From Rhipicephalus microplus (lineage: Eukaryota > Arthropoda > Arachnida > Ixodida > Ixodidae): a stretch of DNA of 64,000 nt. The position numbers and the translations under genes were made by a program. Shown here one piece after another: positions 23,451 through 36,404 of the stretch (position 1 is its first letter; each line of letters starts with the position of its first letter). Under the pieces are notes generated by a model. That model did not search any database and was not told where the DNA came from. It saw only the letters and a program-made list of their open reading frames with translations. The stretch spans positions 7,594,001-7,658,000 of the forward strand of contig NC_134701.1 of the NCBI RefSeq assembly GCF_043290135.1, in the 5' to 3' direction.

Positions 23451-24111
23451 GTGTGTTGCTTTTTTTTTGGGCTGATAGCTTTGAAGAAATGTTCTGATGG
23501 TGGTGAGAGTGGAGCAGGACTGTCTCCGTGGCGCAATTGGCTAGCGCGATCGGCTGTTAACCGAAAGGTTGGAGGTACGAGCCCACCCGGTGGTGGTGCG
23601 GCGCTTTTTTTCTTTGGGCTGATAGCTCTGAAGAAGTGTTCTGACGGGGGTGAGAGTGGAGCACGACTGTCTCCGTGGCGCAATTGGCTAGCGCGATCGG
23701 CTGTTAACCGAAAGGTTTAAGGTACGAGCCCACCCGGTGGTGGTGCGGCGCTTTTTTTTCTTTGGGCTGATAGCTTTGAAGATATGTTCTGATGGTGGTG
23801 AGAGTGGAGCACGACTTTCTCCATGGCGCAATTGGCTATTCGATCGGCTGTTAACTGAAAAGTTTGAGGTTCGAGCCCTTCCGGGAGTGGTGTGTTGCTT
23901 TTTTTATTTTGGGCTGATAGCTTTGAAGATATGTAATGATGGTCGTGAGAGCGGAGCACGACTGTCTCCGTGGCGCAATTGGCTAGCGCGATCGGCTGTT
24001 AACCGAAAGATTGGAGGTACGAGCCCACCCGGTGGTGGTGCGGCGCTCTTTTTTCTTTGGGCTGATAGCTTTGAAGATATGTTCTGATGGTGTTGAGAGT
24101 GGAGCAGGACT

Positions 24112-24185
24112 GTCTCCGTGGCGCAATGGGCTAGCGCGATCGGCAGTTAGCCGAAAGGTTGGAGGTACGAGCCCACCCGGTGGTG
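24112..24185 (+). pseudogene. tRNA-Asn-like unit with collapsed anticodon loop (GGCAGTTAGCC)
   Basis: The anticodon region reads GGCAGTTAGCC. Position 33, T in almost all tRNAs, is A. Position 38 is G and can pair with C32, so the stem can grow by one pair and leave a five-base loop AGTTA. GTT is still present, but a normal U-turn is not expected. The T loop is the TAC form. Confidence 0.7.
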
Positions 24186-25010
24186 GTGCGGCGCTTTTTT
24201 TCTTTGGGCTGATAGCTCTGAAGAAGTGTTCTGACGGGGGTGAGAGTGGAGCACGACTGTCTCCGTGGCGCAATTGGCTAGCGCGATCGGCTGTTAACCG
24301 AAAGGTTTAAGGTACGAGCCCACCCGGTGGTGGTGCGGCGCTTTTTTTTCTTTGGGCTGATAGCTTTGAAGATATGTTCTGATGGTGGTGAGAGTGGAGC
24401 ACGACTTTCTCCATGGCGCAATTGGCTATTCGATCGGCTGTTAACTGAAAAGTTTGAGGTTCGAGCCCTTCCGGGAGTGGTGAATTGCTTTTTTTATTTT
24501 GGGCTGATAGCTTTGAAGATATGTAATGATGGTCGTGAGAGCGGAGCACGACTGTCTCCGTGGCGCAATTGGCTAGCGCGATCGGCTGTTAACCGAAAGA
24601 TTGGAGGTACGAGCCCACCCGGTGGTGGTGCGGCGCTCTTTTTTCTTTGGGCTGATAGCTTTGAAGATATGTTCTGATGGTGTTGAGAGTGGAGCAGGAC
24701 TGTCTCCGTGGCGCAATGGGCTAGCGCGATCGGCTGTTAACTGAAAGGTTGGATGTTCGAGCCCTCCCGGGAGTGGTGTGCTGCTTTTTTTATTTCGGGC
24801 TGATAGCTATGAAGACATGTTCTGATGGTGGTGAGAGCGGAGCACGACTGCCTCCGTGGCGCAATCGGCTAGCGCGATCGGCTGTTAACCGAAATGTTGG
24901 AGGTACGAGCCCACGCAGTGGTGGTGCGGCGCTCTTTTTTCTTTGGGCTGATAGCTTTGAAGATATGTTCTGATGGTGGTGAGAGTGAAGCACGACTGTC
25001 TCCGTGGCGC

Positions 25011-25060
25011 AATTAGTCCTGCTCCACTGTCTCCGTGGCGCAAGGTTGGAGGTACGAGCC
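25011..25060 (+). other. Rearranged monomer junction with a 13-bp inverted fragment
   Basis: After GGCGCAATT the array reads AGTCCTGCTCCAC (25015-25027), the exact reverse complement of the spacer end GTGGAGCAGGACT. It then resumes TGTCTCCGTGGCGCAA and jumps straight to GGTTGGAGG. The next unit has thus lost most of its D arm and its whole anticodon arm. This is the only inverted piece that I found in the window. Confidence 0.85.
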
Positions 25061-25729
25061 CACGCAGTGGTGGTGCGGCGCTTTTTATTGGGCTGATAGC
25101 TTTGAAGATATGTTCTGATGGTGGTGAGAGGAGCAGGACTGTCTCCGTGGCGCAATTGGCTAGCGCGATCGGCTGTTAACCGAGAGGTTGGAAGTTGGAG
25201 CCCTCCCGGGAGTGGTGTGTTGCTTTTTTTATTTCGGGCTGATAGCTATGAAGATATGTTCTGATGGTGGTGAGAGTGGAGCACCACTGTCCCTTGGCGC
25301 AATCGGCTTGCGCGATCGGCTGTTAACCGAAAGGTTGGAGGTACGAGCCCACGCAGTGGTGGTGCGGCGCTTTTTTTTCTTTGGGCTGATAGCTTTGAAG
25401 ATATGTTCTGATGGTGGTGAGAGTGAAGCACGACTGTCTCCGTGGCGCAATTGGCTATTCGATCGGCTGTTAACTGAAAGGTTGGATGTTCGAGCCCTCC
25501 CGGGAGTAGTGTGTTGCTTTTTTTTCTTTGGGCTGATAGCTTTGAAGATATGTTCTGACGGTGGTGAGAGTGGAGCAGGACTGTCTCCGTGGCGCAATTG
25601 GCTACCGCGATCGGCTGTTAACCGAAAGGTTGGAGGTACGAGCCCACCCGGTGGAGGTGCGGCGCTTTTTTTCTTTAGGCTGATAGCTTTGAAGATATGT
25701 TCTGATGGTGGTGAGAGTGGAGCACGACT

Positions 25730-25801
25730 GTCTCAATGGCGCAATTGGCTATGCGATCGGCTGTCAACTGAAAGGTTGGAGGTTCGAGTCCCGCGGGAGT
25801 G
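25730..25801 (+). pseudogene. GTC (Asp) lineage member 6
   Basis: Anticodon GTC at 25763-25765. The 5' acceptor strand is GTCTCAA, a form shared by every later member of the lineage in the right domain. Confidence 0.75.
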
Positions 25802-26345
25802 GTGTATTGCTTTTTTTTCTTTGGGCTGATAGCTTTGAAGATATGTTCTGATGGTGGTGAGAGTGGAGCACGACTGTCTCCGTGGCGCAATTGGCTAGCG
25901 CGATCGGCTGTTAACCGAAAGGTTTAAGGTACGAGCCCACCCGGTGGTGGTGTGGCGCTTTTTTTTCTTTGGGCTGATAGCTTTGAAGATATGTTCTGAT
26001 GGTGGTGAGAGTGGAGCACGACTTTCTCCATTGCGCAATTGGCTATTCGATCGGCTGTTAACTGAAAAGTTTGAGGTTCGAGCCCTTCCGGGAGTGGTGT
26101 GTTGCTTTTTTTATTTTGGGCTGATAGCTTTGAAGATATGTAATGATGGTGGTGAGAGTGGAGCACGACTGTCTCCGTGGCGCAATTGGCTAGCGCGATC
26201 GGCTGTTAACCGAAAAATTGGAGGTACGAGCCCACCCGGTGGTGGTGCGGCGCTTTTTTTTCTTTGGGCTGATAGCTTTGAAGATATGTTCTGATGGTGT
26301 TGAGAGTGGAGCAGGATTGTCTCCGTGGCGCAATTGGCTATGCGA

Positions 26346-27966
26346 TCTGCTGTTAACTGAAAGGTTGGAGGTTGGAGCCCTCCCGGGAGTGGTGTGTTGC
26401 TTTATTTTCTTTGGGCTGATAGCTTTGAAGATATATTCTCATGGTGGTGAGAGTGGAGCAGGACTGTCTCCTTGGCGCAATTGGCTAGCGCGATCGGCTG
26501 TTAACCGAAAGGTTGGAGGTACGAGCCCACCCGGTGGTGGTGCGGCGCTTTTTTTTCTTTTGGCTGATAGCTTTGAAGAAATGTTCTGACGGTGGTGAGA
26601 GTGGAGCACGACTGTCTCCGTAGCGCAATTGGCTATGCGAAAGGCTGTTAACCGGAAGGTTGGAGGTTCGAGCCCTCCCGGGAGTGGTGTGTTGCTTTTT
26701 TTTTGGGCTGATAGCTTTGAAGAAATGTTCTGATGGTGGTGAGAGTGGAGCAGGACTGTCTCCGTGGCGCAATTGGCTAGCGCGATCGGCTGTTAACCGA
26801 AAGGTTGGAGGTACGAGCCCACCCGGTGGTGGTGCGGCGCTTTTTTTCTTTGGGCTGATAGCTCTGAAGAAGTGTTCTGACGGGGGTGAGAGTGGAGCAC
26901 GACTGTCTCCGTGGCGCAATTGGCTAGCGCGATCGGCTGTTAACCGAAAGGTTTAAGGTACGAGCCCACCCGGTGGTGGTGCGGCGCTTTTTTTTCTTTG
27001 GGCTGATAGCTTTGAATATATGTTCTGATGGTGGTGAGAGTAGAGCACGACTTTCTCCATGGCGCAATTGGCTATTCGATCGGCTGTTAACTGAAAAGTT
27101 TGAGGTTCGAGCCCTTCCGGGAGTGGTGTGTTGCTTTTTTTATTTTGGGCTGATAGCTTTGAAGATATGTAATGATGGTCGTGAGAGCGGAGCACGACTG
27201 TCTCCGTGGCGCAATTGGCTAGCGCGATCGGCTGTTAACCGAAAGATTGGAGGTACGAGCCCACCCGGTGGTGGTGCGGCGCTCTTTTTTCTTTGGGCTG
27301 ATAGCTTTGAAGATATGTTCTGATGGTGTTGAGAGTGGAGCAGGACTGTCTCCATGGCGCAATGGGCTAGCGCGATCGGCAGTTAGCCGAAAGGTTGGAG
27401 GTACGAGCCCACCCGGTGGTGGTGCGGCGCTTTTTTTCTTTGGCCTGATAGCTCTGAAGAAGTGTTCTGACGGGGGTGAGAGTGGAGCACGACTGTCTCC
27501 GTGGCGCAATTGGCTAGCGCGATCGGCTGTTAACCGAAAGGTTTAAGGTACGAGCCCACCCGGTGGTGGTGCGGCGCTTTTTTTTCTTTGGGCTGATAGC
27601 TTTGAAGATATGTTCTGATGGTGGTGAGAGTGGAGCACGACTTTCTCCATGGCGCAATTGGCTATTCGATCGGCTGTTAACTGAAAAGTTTGAGGTTCGA
27701 GCCCTTCCGGGAGTGGTGTGTTGCTTTTTTTATTTTGGGCTGATAGCTTTGAAGATATGTAATGATGGTCGTGAGAGCGGAGCACGACTGTCTCCGTGGC
27801 GCAATTGGCTAGCGCGATCGGCTGTTAACCGAAAGATTGGAGGTACGAGCCCACCCGGTGGTGGTGCGGCGCTCTTTTTTCTTTGGGCTGATAGCTTTGA
27901 AGATATGTTCTGATGGTGTTGAGAGTGGAGCAGGACTGTCTCCGTGGCGCAATGGGCTAGCGCGAT
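26346..27966 (+). repeat. Copy of the block at about 23,110-24,730, offset 3,236 bp
   Basis: Both copies carry the marker monomer, the GTCGTGAGAGCGG spacer form and a pair of 590-bp (four-monomer) sub-repeats (23,717 and 24,307; 26,953 and 27,543). They part company near 24,731/27,967, where one continues GGCTGTTAACTG and the other GGCAGTTAGCC. Confidence 0.75.
27348..27421 (+). pseudogene. Collapsed-loop tRNA-Asn-like unit, copy 2
   Basis: Same GGCAGTTAGCC anticodon region; copy of the unit at 24112 at an offset of 3,236 bp. The 5' strand here is GTCTCCA. Confidence 0.7.
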
Positions 27967-28011
27967 CGGCAGTTAGCCGAAAGGTTGGAGGTACGAGCCC
28001 ACCCTGTGGTG
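27938..28011 (+). pseudogene. Collapsed-loop tRNA-Asn-like unit, copy 3
   Basis: Same GGCAGTTAGCC anticodon region, with a CCACCCTGTGG T arm/acceptor variant. It lies 590 bp (four monomers) after copy 2. Confidence 0.7.
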
Positions 28012-29406
28012 GTGCGGCGCTTGTTTTTCTTTGGGCTGATAGCTTTGAAGATATGTTCTGATGGTGGTGAGAGTGGAGCACGACTGTCTCCGTGGCGCAA
28101 TCGGCTAGCGCGATCGGCTGTTAACCGAAAGGTTGGAGGTACGAGCCCACGCAGTGGTGGTGCGGCGCTTTTTATTGGGCTGATAGCTTTGAAGATATGT
28201 TCTGATGGTGGTGAGAGTGAAGCACGACTGTCTCCGTGGCGCAATTGGCTATTCGATCGGCTGTTAACTGAAAGGTTGGATGTTGGAGCCCTCCCGGGAG
28301 TGGTGTGCTGCTTTTTTTATTTCGGGCTGATAGCTATGAAGACATGTTCTGATGGTGGTGAGAGCGGAGCACGACTGCCTCCGTGGCGCAATCGGCTAGC
28401 GCGATCGGCTGTTAACCGAAATGTTGGAGGTACGAGCCCACGCAGTGGTGGTGCGGCGCTTTTTTTTCTTTGGGCTGATAGCTTTGAAGATATGTTCTGA
28501 TGGTGGTGAGAGTGAAGCACGACTGTCTCCGTGGCGCAATTGGCTATTCGATCAGCTGTTAACTGAAAGGTTGGATGTTCGAGCCCACCCGGGAGTTGTG
28601 TGTTGCTTTTTTTTCTTTGGGCTGATAGCTCTGAAGAAATATTCTGACGGTGGTGAGAGTGGAGCACGACTGTCTCCGTGGCGCATTTGGCTAGCGCGAT
28701 CGGCTGTTAACGGAAAGGTTGGAGGTACGAGCCCTCCCGGGAGTGGTGTGTTGCTTTTTATTCTTTGGGCTGATAGCTTTGAAGATATGTTCTGATGGTG
28801 GTGAGAGGAGCAGGACTGTCTCCGTGGCGCAATTGGCTAACGCGATCGGCTGTTAACCGAAAGGTTGGAGCTACGAGCCCTCCCGGGAGTGGTGTGTTGC
28901 TTTTTTTATTTCGGGCTGATAGCTATGAAGATATGTTCTGATGGTGGTGAGAGTGGAGCACCACTGTCCCTTGGCGCAATCGGCTTGCGCGATCGGCTGT
29001 TAACCGAAAGGTTAGAGGTACGAGCCCACGCAGTGGTGGTGCGGCGCTTTTTTTTCTTTGGGCTGATAGCTTTGAAGATATGTTCTGATGGTGGTGAGAG
29101 TGAAGCACGACTGTCTCCGTGGCGCAATTGGCTATTCGATCGGCTGTTAACTGAAAGGTTGGATGTTCGAGCCCTCCCGGGAGTAGTGTGTTGCTTTTTT
29201 TTCTTTGGGCTGATAGCTTTGAAGATATGTTCTGACGGTGGTGAGAGTGGAGCAGGACTGTCTCCGTGGCGCAATTGGCTACCGCGATCGGCTGTTAACC
29301 GAAAGGTTGGAGGTACGAGCCCACCCGGTGGAGGTGCGGCGCTTTTTTTCTTTAGGGTGATAGCTTTGAAGATATGTTCTGATGGTGGTGAGAGTGGAGC
29401 ACGACT

Positions 29407-29478
29407 GTCTCAATGGCGCAATTGGCTATGCGATCGGCTGTCAACTGAAAGGTTGGAGGTTCGAGTCCCGCGGGAGTG
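29407..29478 (+). pseudogene. GTC (Asp) lineage member 7
   Basis: Anticodon GTC at 29440-29442; copy of member 6 at an offset of 3,677 bp. Confidence 0.75.
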
Positions 29479-31324
29479 GTGTATTGCTTTTTTTTCTTTG
29501 GGCTGATAGCTTTGAAGATATGTTCTGATGGTGGTGAGAGTGGAGCACGACTGTCTCCGTGGCGCAATTGGCTAGCGCGATCGGCTGTTAACCGAAAGGC
29601 TTAAGGTACGAGCCCACCCGGTGGTGGTGTGGCGCTTTTTTTTCTTTGGGCTGATAGCTTTGAAGATATGTTCTGATGGTGGTGAGAGTGGAGCACGACT
29701 TTCTCCATTGCGCAATTGGCTATTCGATCGGCTGTTAACTGAAAAGTTTGAGGTTCGAGCCCTTCCGGGAGTGGTGTGTTGCTTTTTTTATTTTGGGCTG
29801 ATAGCTTTGAAGATATGTAATGATGGTGGTGAGAGTGGAGCACGACTGTCTCCGTGGCGCAATTGGCTAGCGCGATCGGCTGTTAACCGAGAAATTGGAG
29901 GTAGGAGCCCACCCGGTGGTGGTGCGGCGCTTTTTTTTCTTTGGGCTGATAGCTTTGAAGATATGTTCTGATGGTGTTGAGAGTGGAGCAGAATTGTCTC
30001 CGTGGCGCAATTGGCTATGCGATCTGCTGTTAACTGAAAGGTTGGAGGTTGGAGCCCTCCCGGGAGTGGTGTGTTGCTTTATTTTCTTTGGGCTGATAGC
30101 TTTGAAGATATATTCTCATGGTGGTGAGAGTGGAGCAGGACTGTCTCCTTGGCGCAATTGGCTAGCGCGATCGGCTGTTAACCGAAAGGTTGGAGGTACG
30201 AGCCCACCCGGTGGTGGTGCGGCGCTTTTTTTTCTTTTGGCTGATAGCTTTGAAGAAATGTTCTGACGGTGGTGAGAGTGGAGCACGACTGTCTCCGTAG
30301 CGCAATTGGCTATGCGAAAGGCTGTTAACCGGAAGGTTGGAGGTTCGAGCCCTCCCGGGAGTGGTGTGTTGCTTTTTTTTCTTTGGGCTGATAGCTTTGA
30401 AGAAATGTTCTGATGGTGGTGAGAGTGGAGCAGGACTGTCTCCGTGGCGCAATTGGCTAGCGCGATCGGCTGTTAACCGAAAGGTTGGAGGTACGAGCCC
30501 ACCCGGTGGTGGTGCGGCGCTTTTTTTCTTTGGGCTGATAGCTCTGAAGAAATGTTCTGACGGGGGTGAGAGTGGAGCACGACTGTCTCCGTGGCGCATT
30601 TGGCTAGCGCGATCGGCTGTTAACCGAAAGGTTGGAGGTACGAGCCCTCCCGGGAGTGGTGTGTTGCTTTTTATTCTTTGGGCTGATAGCTTTGAAGATA
30701 TGTTCTGATGGTGGTGAGAGTGGAGCAGGACAGTCTCCGTGGCGCAATTGGCTAACGCGATCGGCTGTTAACCGAAAGGTTGGAGCTACGAGCCCTCCCG
30801 GGAGTGGTGTGATGCTTTTTTTTATTTCGGGCTGATAGCTATGAAGATATGTTGTGATGGTGGTGAGATTGGAGCACGACTGTCTCCGTGGCGCAATCGG
30901 CTAGCACGATTGGCTGTTAACCGAAAGGTTGGAGGTACGAGCCCACGCAGTGGTGGTGCGGCGCTTTTTTTTCTTTGGGCTGTTAGCTTTGAAGATATGT
31001 TCTGATGGTGGTGAGAGTGGAGCACGACTTTCTCCATGGCGCAATTGGCTATTCGATCGGCTGTTAACTGAAAAGTTTGAGGTTCGAGCCCTTCCGGGAG
31101 TGGTGTGTTGCTTTTTTTATTTTGGGCTGATAGCTTTGAAGATATGTAATGATGGTCGTGAGAGCGGAGCACGACTGTCTCCGTGGCGCAATTGGCTAGC
31201 GCGATCGGCTGTTAACCGAAAGATTGGAGGTACGAGCCCACCCGGTGGTGGTGCGGCGCTCTTTTTTCTTTGGGCTGATAGCTTTGAAGATATGTTCTGA
31301 TGGTGTTGAGAGTGGAGCAGGACT

Positions 31325-31398
31325 GTCTCCGTGGCGCAATGGGCTAGCGCGATCGGCAGTTAGCCGAAAGGTTGGAGGTACGAGCCCACCCTGTGGTG
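31325..31398 (+). pseudogene. Collapsed-loop tRNA-Asn-like unit, copy 4
   Basis: 3,387-bp duplicate of the unit at 27938, with the same CCACCCTGTGG variant. Confidence 0.7.
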
Positions 31399-32792
31399 GT
31401 GCGGCGCTTGTTTTTCTTTGGGCTGATAGCTTTGAAGATATGTTCTGATGGTGGTGAGAGTGGAGCACGACTGTCTCCGTGGCGCAATCGGCTAGCGCGA
31501 TCGGCTGTTAACCGAAAGGTTGGAGGTACGAGCCCACGCAGTGGTGGTGCGGCGCTTTTTATTGGGCTGATAGCTTTGAAGATATGTTCTGATGGTGGTG
31601 AGAGTGAAGCACGACTGTCTCCGTGGCGCAATTGGCTATTCGATCGGCTGTTAACTGAAAGGTTGGATGTTGGAGCCCTCCCGGGAGTGGTGTGCTGCTT
31701 TTTTTATTTCGGGCTGATAGCTATGAAGACATGTTCTGATGGTGGTGAGAGCGGAGCACGACTGCCTCCGTGGCGCAATCGGCTAGCGCGATCGGCTGTT
31801 AACCGAAATGTTGGAGGTACGAGCCCACGCAGTGGTGGTGCGGCGCTTTTTTTTCTTTGGGCTGATAGCTTTGAAGATATGTTCTGATGGTGGTGAGAGT
31901 GAAGCACGACTGTCTCCGTGGCGCAATTGGCTATTCGATCAGCTGTTAACTGAAAGGTTGGATGTTCGAGCCCACCCGGGAGTTGTGTGTTGCTTTTTTT
32001 TCTTTGGGCTGATAGCTCTGAAGAAATATTCTGACGGTGGTGAGAGTGGAGCACGACTGTCTCCGTGGCGCATTTGGCTAGCGCGATCGGCTGTTAACCG
32101 AAAGGTTGGAGGTACGAGCCCTCCCGGGAGTGGTGTGTTGCTTTTTATTCTTTGGGCTGATAGCTTTGAAGATATGTTCTGATGGTGGTGAGAGGAGCAG
32201 GACTGTCTCCGTGGCGCAATTGGCTAACGCGATCGGCTGTTAACCGAAAGGTTGGAGCTACGAGCCCTCCCGGGAGTGGTGTGTTGCTTTTTTTATTTCG
32301 GGCTGATAGCTATGAAGATATGTTCTGATGGTGGTGAGAGTGGAGCACCACTGTCCCTTGGCGCAATCGGCTTGCGCGATCGGCTGTTAACCGAAAGGTT
32401 AGAGGTACGAGCCCACGCAGTGGTGGTGCGGCGCTTTTTTTTCTTTGGGCTGATAGCTTTGAAGATATGTTCTGATGGTGGTGAGAGTGAAGCACGACTG
32501 TCTCCGTGGCGCAATTGGCTATTCGATCGGCTGTTAACTGAAAGGTTGGGTGTTCGAGCCCTCCCGGGAGTAGTGTGTTGCTTTTTTTCTTTGGGCTGAT
32601 AGCTTTGAAGATATGTTCTGACGGTGGTGAGAGTGGAGCAGGACTGTCTCCGTGGCGCAATTGGCTACCGCGATCGGCTGTTAACCGAAAGGTTGGAGGT
32701 ACGAGCCCACCCGGTGGAGGTGCGGCGCTTTTTTTCTTTAGGGTGATAGCTTTGAAGATATGTTCTGATGGTGGTGAGAGTGGAGCACGACT

Positions 32793-32864
32793 GTCTCAAT
32801 GGCGCAATTGGCTATGCGATCGGCTGTCAACTGAAAGGTTGGAGGTTCGAGTCCCGCGGGAGTG
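32793..32864 (+). pseudogene. GTC (Asp) lineage member 8
   Basis: Anticodon GTC at 32826-32828; copy of member 7 made by the 3,387-bp duplication, with a seven-T run downstream where member 7 has eight. Confidence 0.75.
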
Positions 32865-35800
32865 GTGTATTGCTTTTTTTCTTTGGGCTGATAGCTTTGA
32901 AGATATGTTCTGATGGTGGTGAGAGTGGAGCACGACTGTCTCCGTGGCGCAATTGGCTAGCGCGATCGGCTGTTAACCGAAAGGTTTAAGGTACGAGCCC
33001 ACCCGGTGGTGGTGTGGCGCTTTTTTTTCTTTGGGCTGATAGCTTTGAAGATATGTTCTGATGGTGGTGAGAGTGGAGCACGACTTTCTCCATTGCGCAA
33101 TTGGCTATTCGATCGGCTGTTAACTGAAAAGTTTGAGGTTCGAGCCCTTCCGGGAGTGGTGTGTTGCTTTTTTTATTTTGGGCTGATAGCTTTGAAGATA
33201 TGTAATGATGGTGGTGAGAGTGGAGCACGACTGTCTCCGTGGCGCAATTGGCTAGCGCGATCGGCTGTTAACCGAGAAATTGGAGGTAGGAGCCCACCCG
33301 GTGGTGGTGCGGCGCTTTTTTTTCTTTGGGCTGATAGCTTTGAAGATATGTTCTGATGGTGTTGAGAGTGGAGCAGAATTGTCTCCGTGGCGCAATTGGC
33401 TATGCGATCTGCTGTTAACTGAAAGGTTGGAGGTTGGAGCCCTCCCGGGAGTGGTGTGTTGCTTTATTTTCTTTGGGCTGATAGCTTTGAAGATATATTC
33501 TCATGGTGGTGAGAGTGGAGCAGGACTGTCTCCTTGGCGCAATTGGCTAGCGCGATCGGCTGTTAACCGAAAGGTTGGAGGTACGAGCCCACCCGGTGGT
33601 GGTGCGGCGCTTTTTTTTCTTTTGGCTGATAGCTTTGAAGAAATGTTCTGACGGTGGTGAGAGTGGAGCACGACTGTCTCCGTAGCGCAATTGGCTATGC
33701 GAAAGGCTGTTAACCGGAAGGTTGGAGGTTCGAGCCCTCGCGGGAGTGGTGTGTTGCTTTTTTTCTTTGGGCTGATAGCTTTGAAGAAATGTTCTGATGG
33801 TGGTGAGAGTGGAGCAGGACTGTCTCCGTGGCGCAATTGGCTAGCGCGATCGGCTGTTAACCGAAAGGTTGGAGGTACGAGCCCACCCGGTGGTGGTGCG
33901 GCGCTTTTTTTCTTTGGGCTGATAGCTCTGAAGAAATGTTCTGACGGGGGTGAGAGTGGAGCACGACTGTCTCCGTGGCGCATTTGGCTAGCGCGATCGG
34001 CTGTTAACCGAAAGGTTGGAGGTACGAGCCCTCCCGGGAGTGGTGTGTTGCTTTTTATTCTTTGGGCTGATAGCTTTGAAGATATGTTCTGATGGTGGTG
34101 AGAGTGGAGCAGGACAGTCTCCGTGGCGCAATTGGCTAACGCGATCGGCTGTTAACCGAAAGGTTGGAGCTACGAGCCCTCCCGGGAGTGGTGTGATGCT
34201 TTTTTTTATTTCGGGCTGATAGCTATGAAGATATGTTGTGATGGTGGTGAGATTGGAGCACGACTGTCTCCGTGGCGCAATCGGCTAGCACGATTGGCTG
34301 TTAACCGAAAGGTTGGAGGTACGAGCCCACGCAGTGGTGGTGCGGCGCTTTTTTTTCTTTGGGCTGTTAGCTTTGAAGATATGTTCTGATGGTGGTGAGA
34401 GTGAAGCACGACTGTCTCCGTGGCGCAATTGGCTATTCGATCGGCTGTTAACTGAAAGGTTGGATGTTCGAGCCCTCCCAGGAGTGGTGTGCTGCTTTTT
34501 TTATTTCGGGCTGATAGCTATGAAGACTTGTTCTGATGGTGGTGAGAGCGGAGCACGACTGCCTCCGTGGCGCAATCGGCTAGCGCGATCGGCTGTTAAC
34601 CGAAATGTTGGAGGTACGAGCCCACGCAGTGGTGGTGCGGCGCTTTTTTTTCTTTGGGCTGATAGCTTTGAAGATATGTTCTGATGGTGGTGAGAGTGAA
34701 GCACGACTGTCTCCGTGGCGCAATTGTCTATTCGATCAGCTGTTAACTGAAAGGTTGGATGTTCGAGCCCACCCGGGAGTTGTGTGTTGCTTTTTTTTCT
34801 TTGGGCTGATAGCTCTGAAGAAATATTCTGACGGTGGTGAGAGTGGAGCACGACTGTCTCCGTGGCGCATTTGGCTAGCGCGATCGGCTGTTAACCGAAA
34901 GGTTGGAGGTACGAGCCCTCCCGGGAGTGGTGTGTTGCTTTTTATTCTTTGGGCTGATAGCTTTGAAGATATATTCTCATGGTGGTGAGAGTGGAGCAGG
35001 ACTGTCTCCTTGGCGCAATTGGCTAGCGCGATCGGCTGTTAACCGAAAGGTTGGAGGTACGAGCCCACCCGCTGGTGGTGCGGCGCTTTTTTTTCTTTTG
35101 GCTGATAGCTTTGAAGAAATGTTCTGATGGTGGTGAGAGTGCAGCAGGACAGTCTCCGTGGCGCAATTGGCTAACGCGATCGGCTGTTAACCGAAAGGTT
35201 GGAGCTACGAGCCCTCCCGGGAGAGGTGTGATGCTTTTTTTATTTCGGGCTGATAGCTATGAAGTTATGTTGTGATGGTGGTGAGATTGGAGCACGACTG
35301 TCTCCGTGGCGCAATCGGCTAGCACGATCGGCTGTTAACCGAAAGGTTGGAGGTACGAGCCCACGCAGTGGTGGTGCGGCGCTTTTTTTTCTTTGGGCTG
35401 ATAGCTTTGAAGATATGTTCTGATGGTGGTGAGAGTGAAGCACGACTGTCTCCGTGGCGCAATTGGCTATTCGATCAGCTGTTAACTGAAAGGTTGGATG
35501 TTCGAGCCCACCCGGGAGTTGTGTGTTGCTTTTTTTTCTTTGGGCTGATAGCTCTGAAGAAATATTCTGACGGTGGTGAGAGTGGAGCACGACTGTCTCC
35601 GTGGCGCATTTGGCTAGCGCGATCGGCTGTTAACCGAAAGGTTGGAGGTACGAGCCCTCCCAGGAGTGGTGTGTTGCTTTTTATTCTTTGGGCTGATAGC
35701 TTTGAAGATATGTTCTGATGGTGGTGAGAGTGGAGCAGGACTGTCTCCGTGGCGCAATTGGCTAACGCGATCGGCTGTTAACCGAAAGGTTGGAGCTACG

Positions 35801-36332
35801 AGCCCTCCCGGGAGTGGTGTGTTGCTTTTTTTATTTCGGGCTGATAGCTATGAAGATATGTTCTGATGGTGGTGAGAGTGGAGCACCACTGTCCCTTGGC
35901 GCAATCGGCTTGCGCGATCGGCTGTTAACCGAAAGGTTGGAGGTACGAGCCCACGCAGTGGTGGTGCAGCGCTTTTTTTTCTTTGGGCTGATAGCTTTGA
36001 AGATATGTTCTGATGCTGGTGAGAGTGAAGCACGACTGTCTCCGTGGCGCAATTGGCTATTCGATCAGCTGTTAACTGAAAGGTTGGATGTTCGAGCCCA
36101 CCCGGGAGTTGTGTGTTGCTTTTTTTTCTTTGGGCTGATAGCTCTGAAGAAATATTCTGACGGTGGTGAGAGTGGAGCACGACTGTCTCCGTGGCGCATT
36201 TGGCTAGCGCGATCGGCTGTTAACCGAAAGGTTGGAGGTACGAGCCCTCCAGGGAGTGGTGTGTTGCTTTTTATTCTTTGGGCTGATAGCTTTGAAGATA
36301 TGTTCTGATGGTGGTGAGAGTGGAGCACGACT

Positions 36333-36404
36333 GTCTCAATGGCGCAATTGGCTATGCGATCGGCTGTCAACTGAAAGGTTGGAGGTTCGAGTCCCTCGGG
36401 AGTG
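36333..36404 (+). pseudogene. GTC (Asp) lineage member 9
   Basis: Anticodon GTC at 36366-36368. The T arm reads GAGTCCCTCGGGAG, a private G-to-T change that removes the CCGCGG core. Confidence 0.75.

Larger units (their letters stand above)
27600..30990 (+). repeat. 3,387-bp tandem duplication, copy 1
   Basis: This block of 23 monomers is repeated immediately at about 30,990-34,380. Shared private variants include TTTAGGGTGATAGC (29,351 and 32,737), GAGCAGAATTGTC (29,987 and 33,372), GGAGGTAGGAGCCC and GGGCTGTTAGC (30,975 and 34,360). Confidence 0.8.
30990..34380 (+). repeat. 3,387-bp tandem duplication, copy 2
   Basis: Second copy of the 27,600-30,990 block. Differences are few: GGTTGGGTGTTCG near 32,545, shorter T runs near 32,581 and 32,873, and GCCCTCGCGGG near 33,735. 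The offset falls to 3,385 or 3,384 bp where T runs are shorter. Confidence 0.8.

Noticed and set aside
24870..25200. An insertion of foreign DNA around 25.0 kb
   Set aside because: All bases are accounted for by monomer sequence, one 13-bp inverted spacer piece and deletions.
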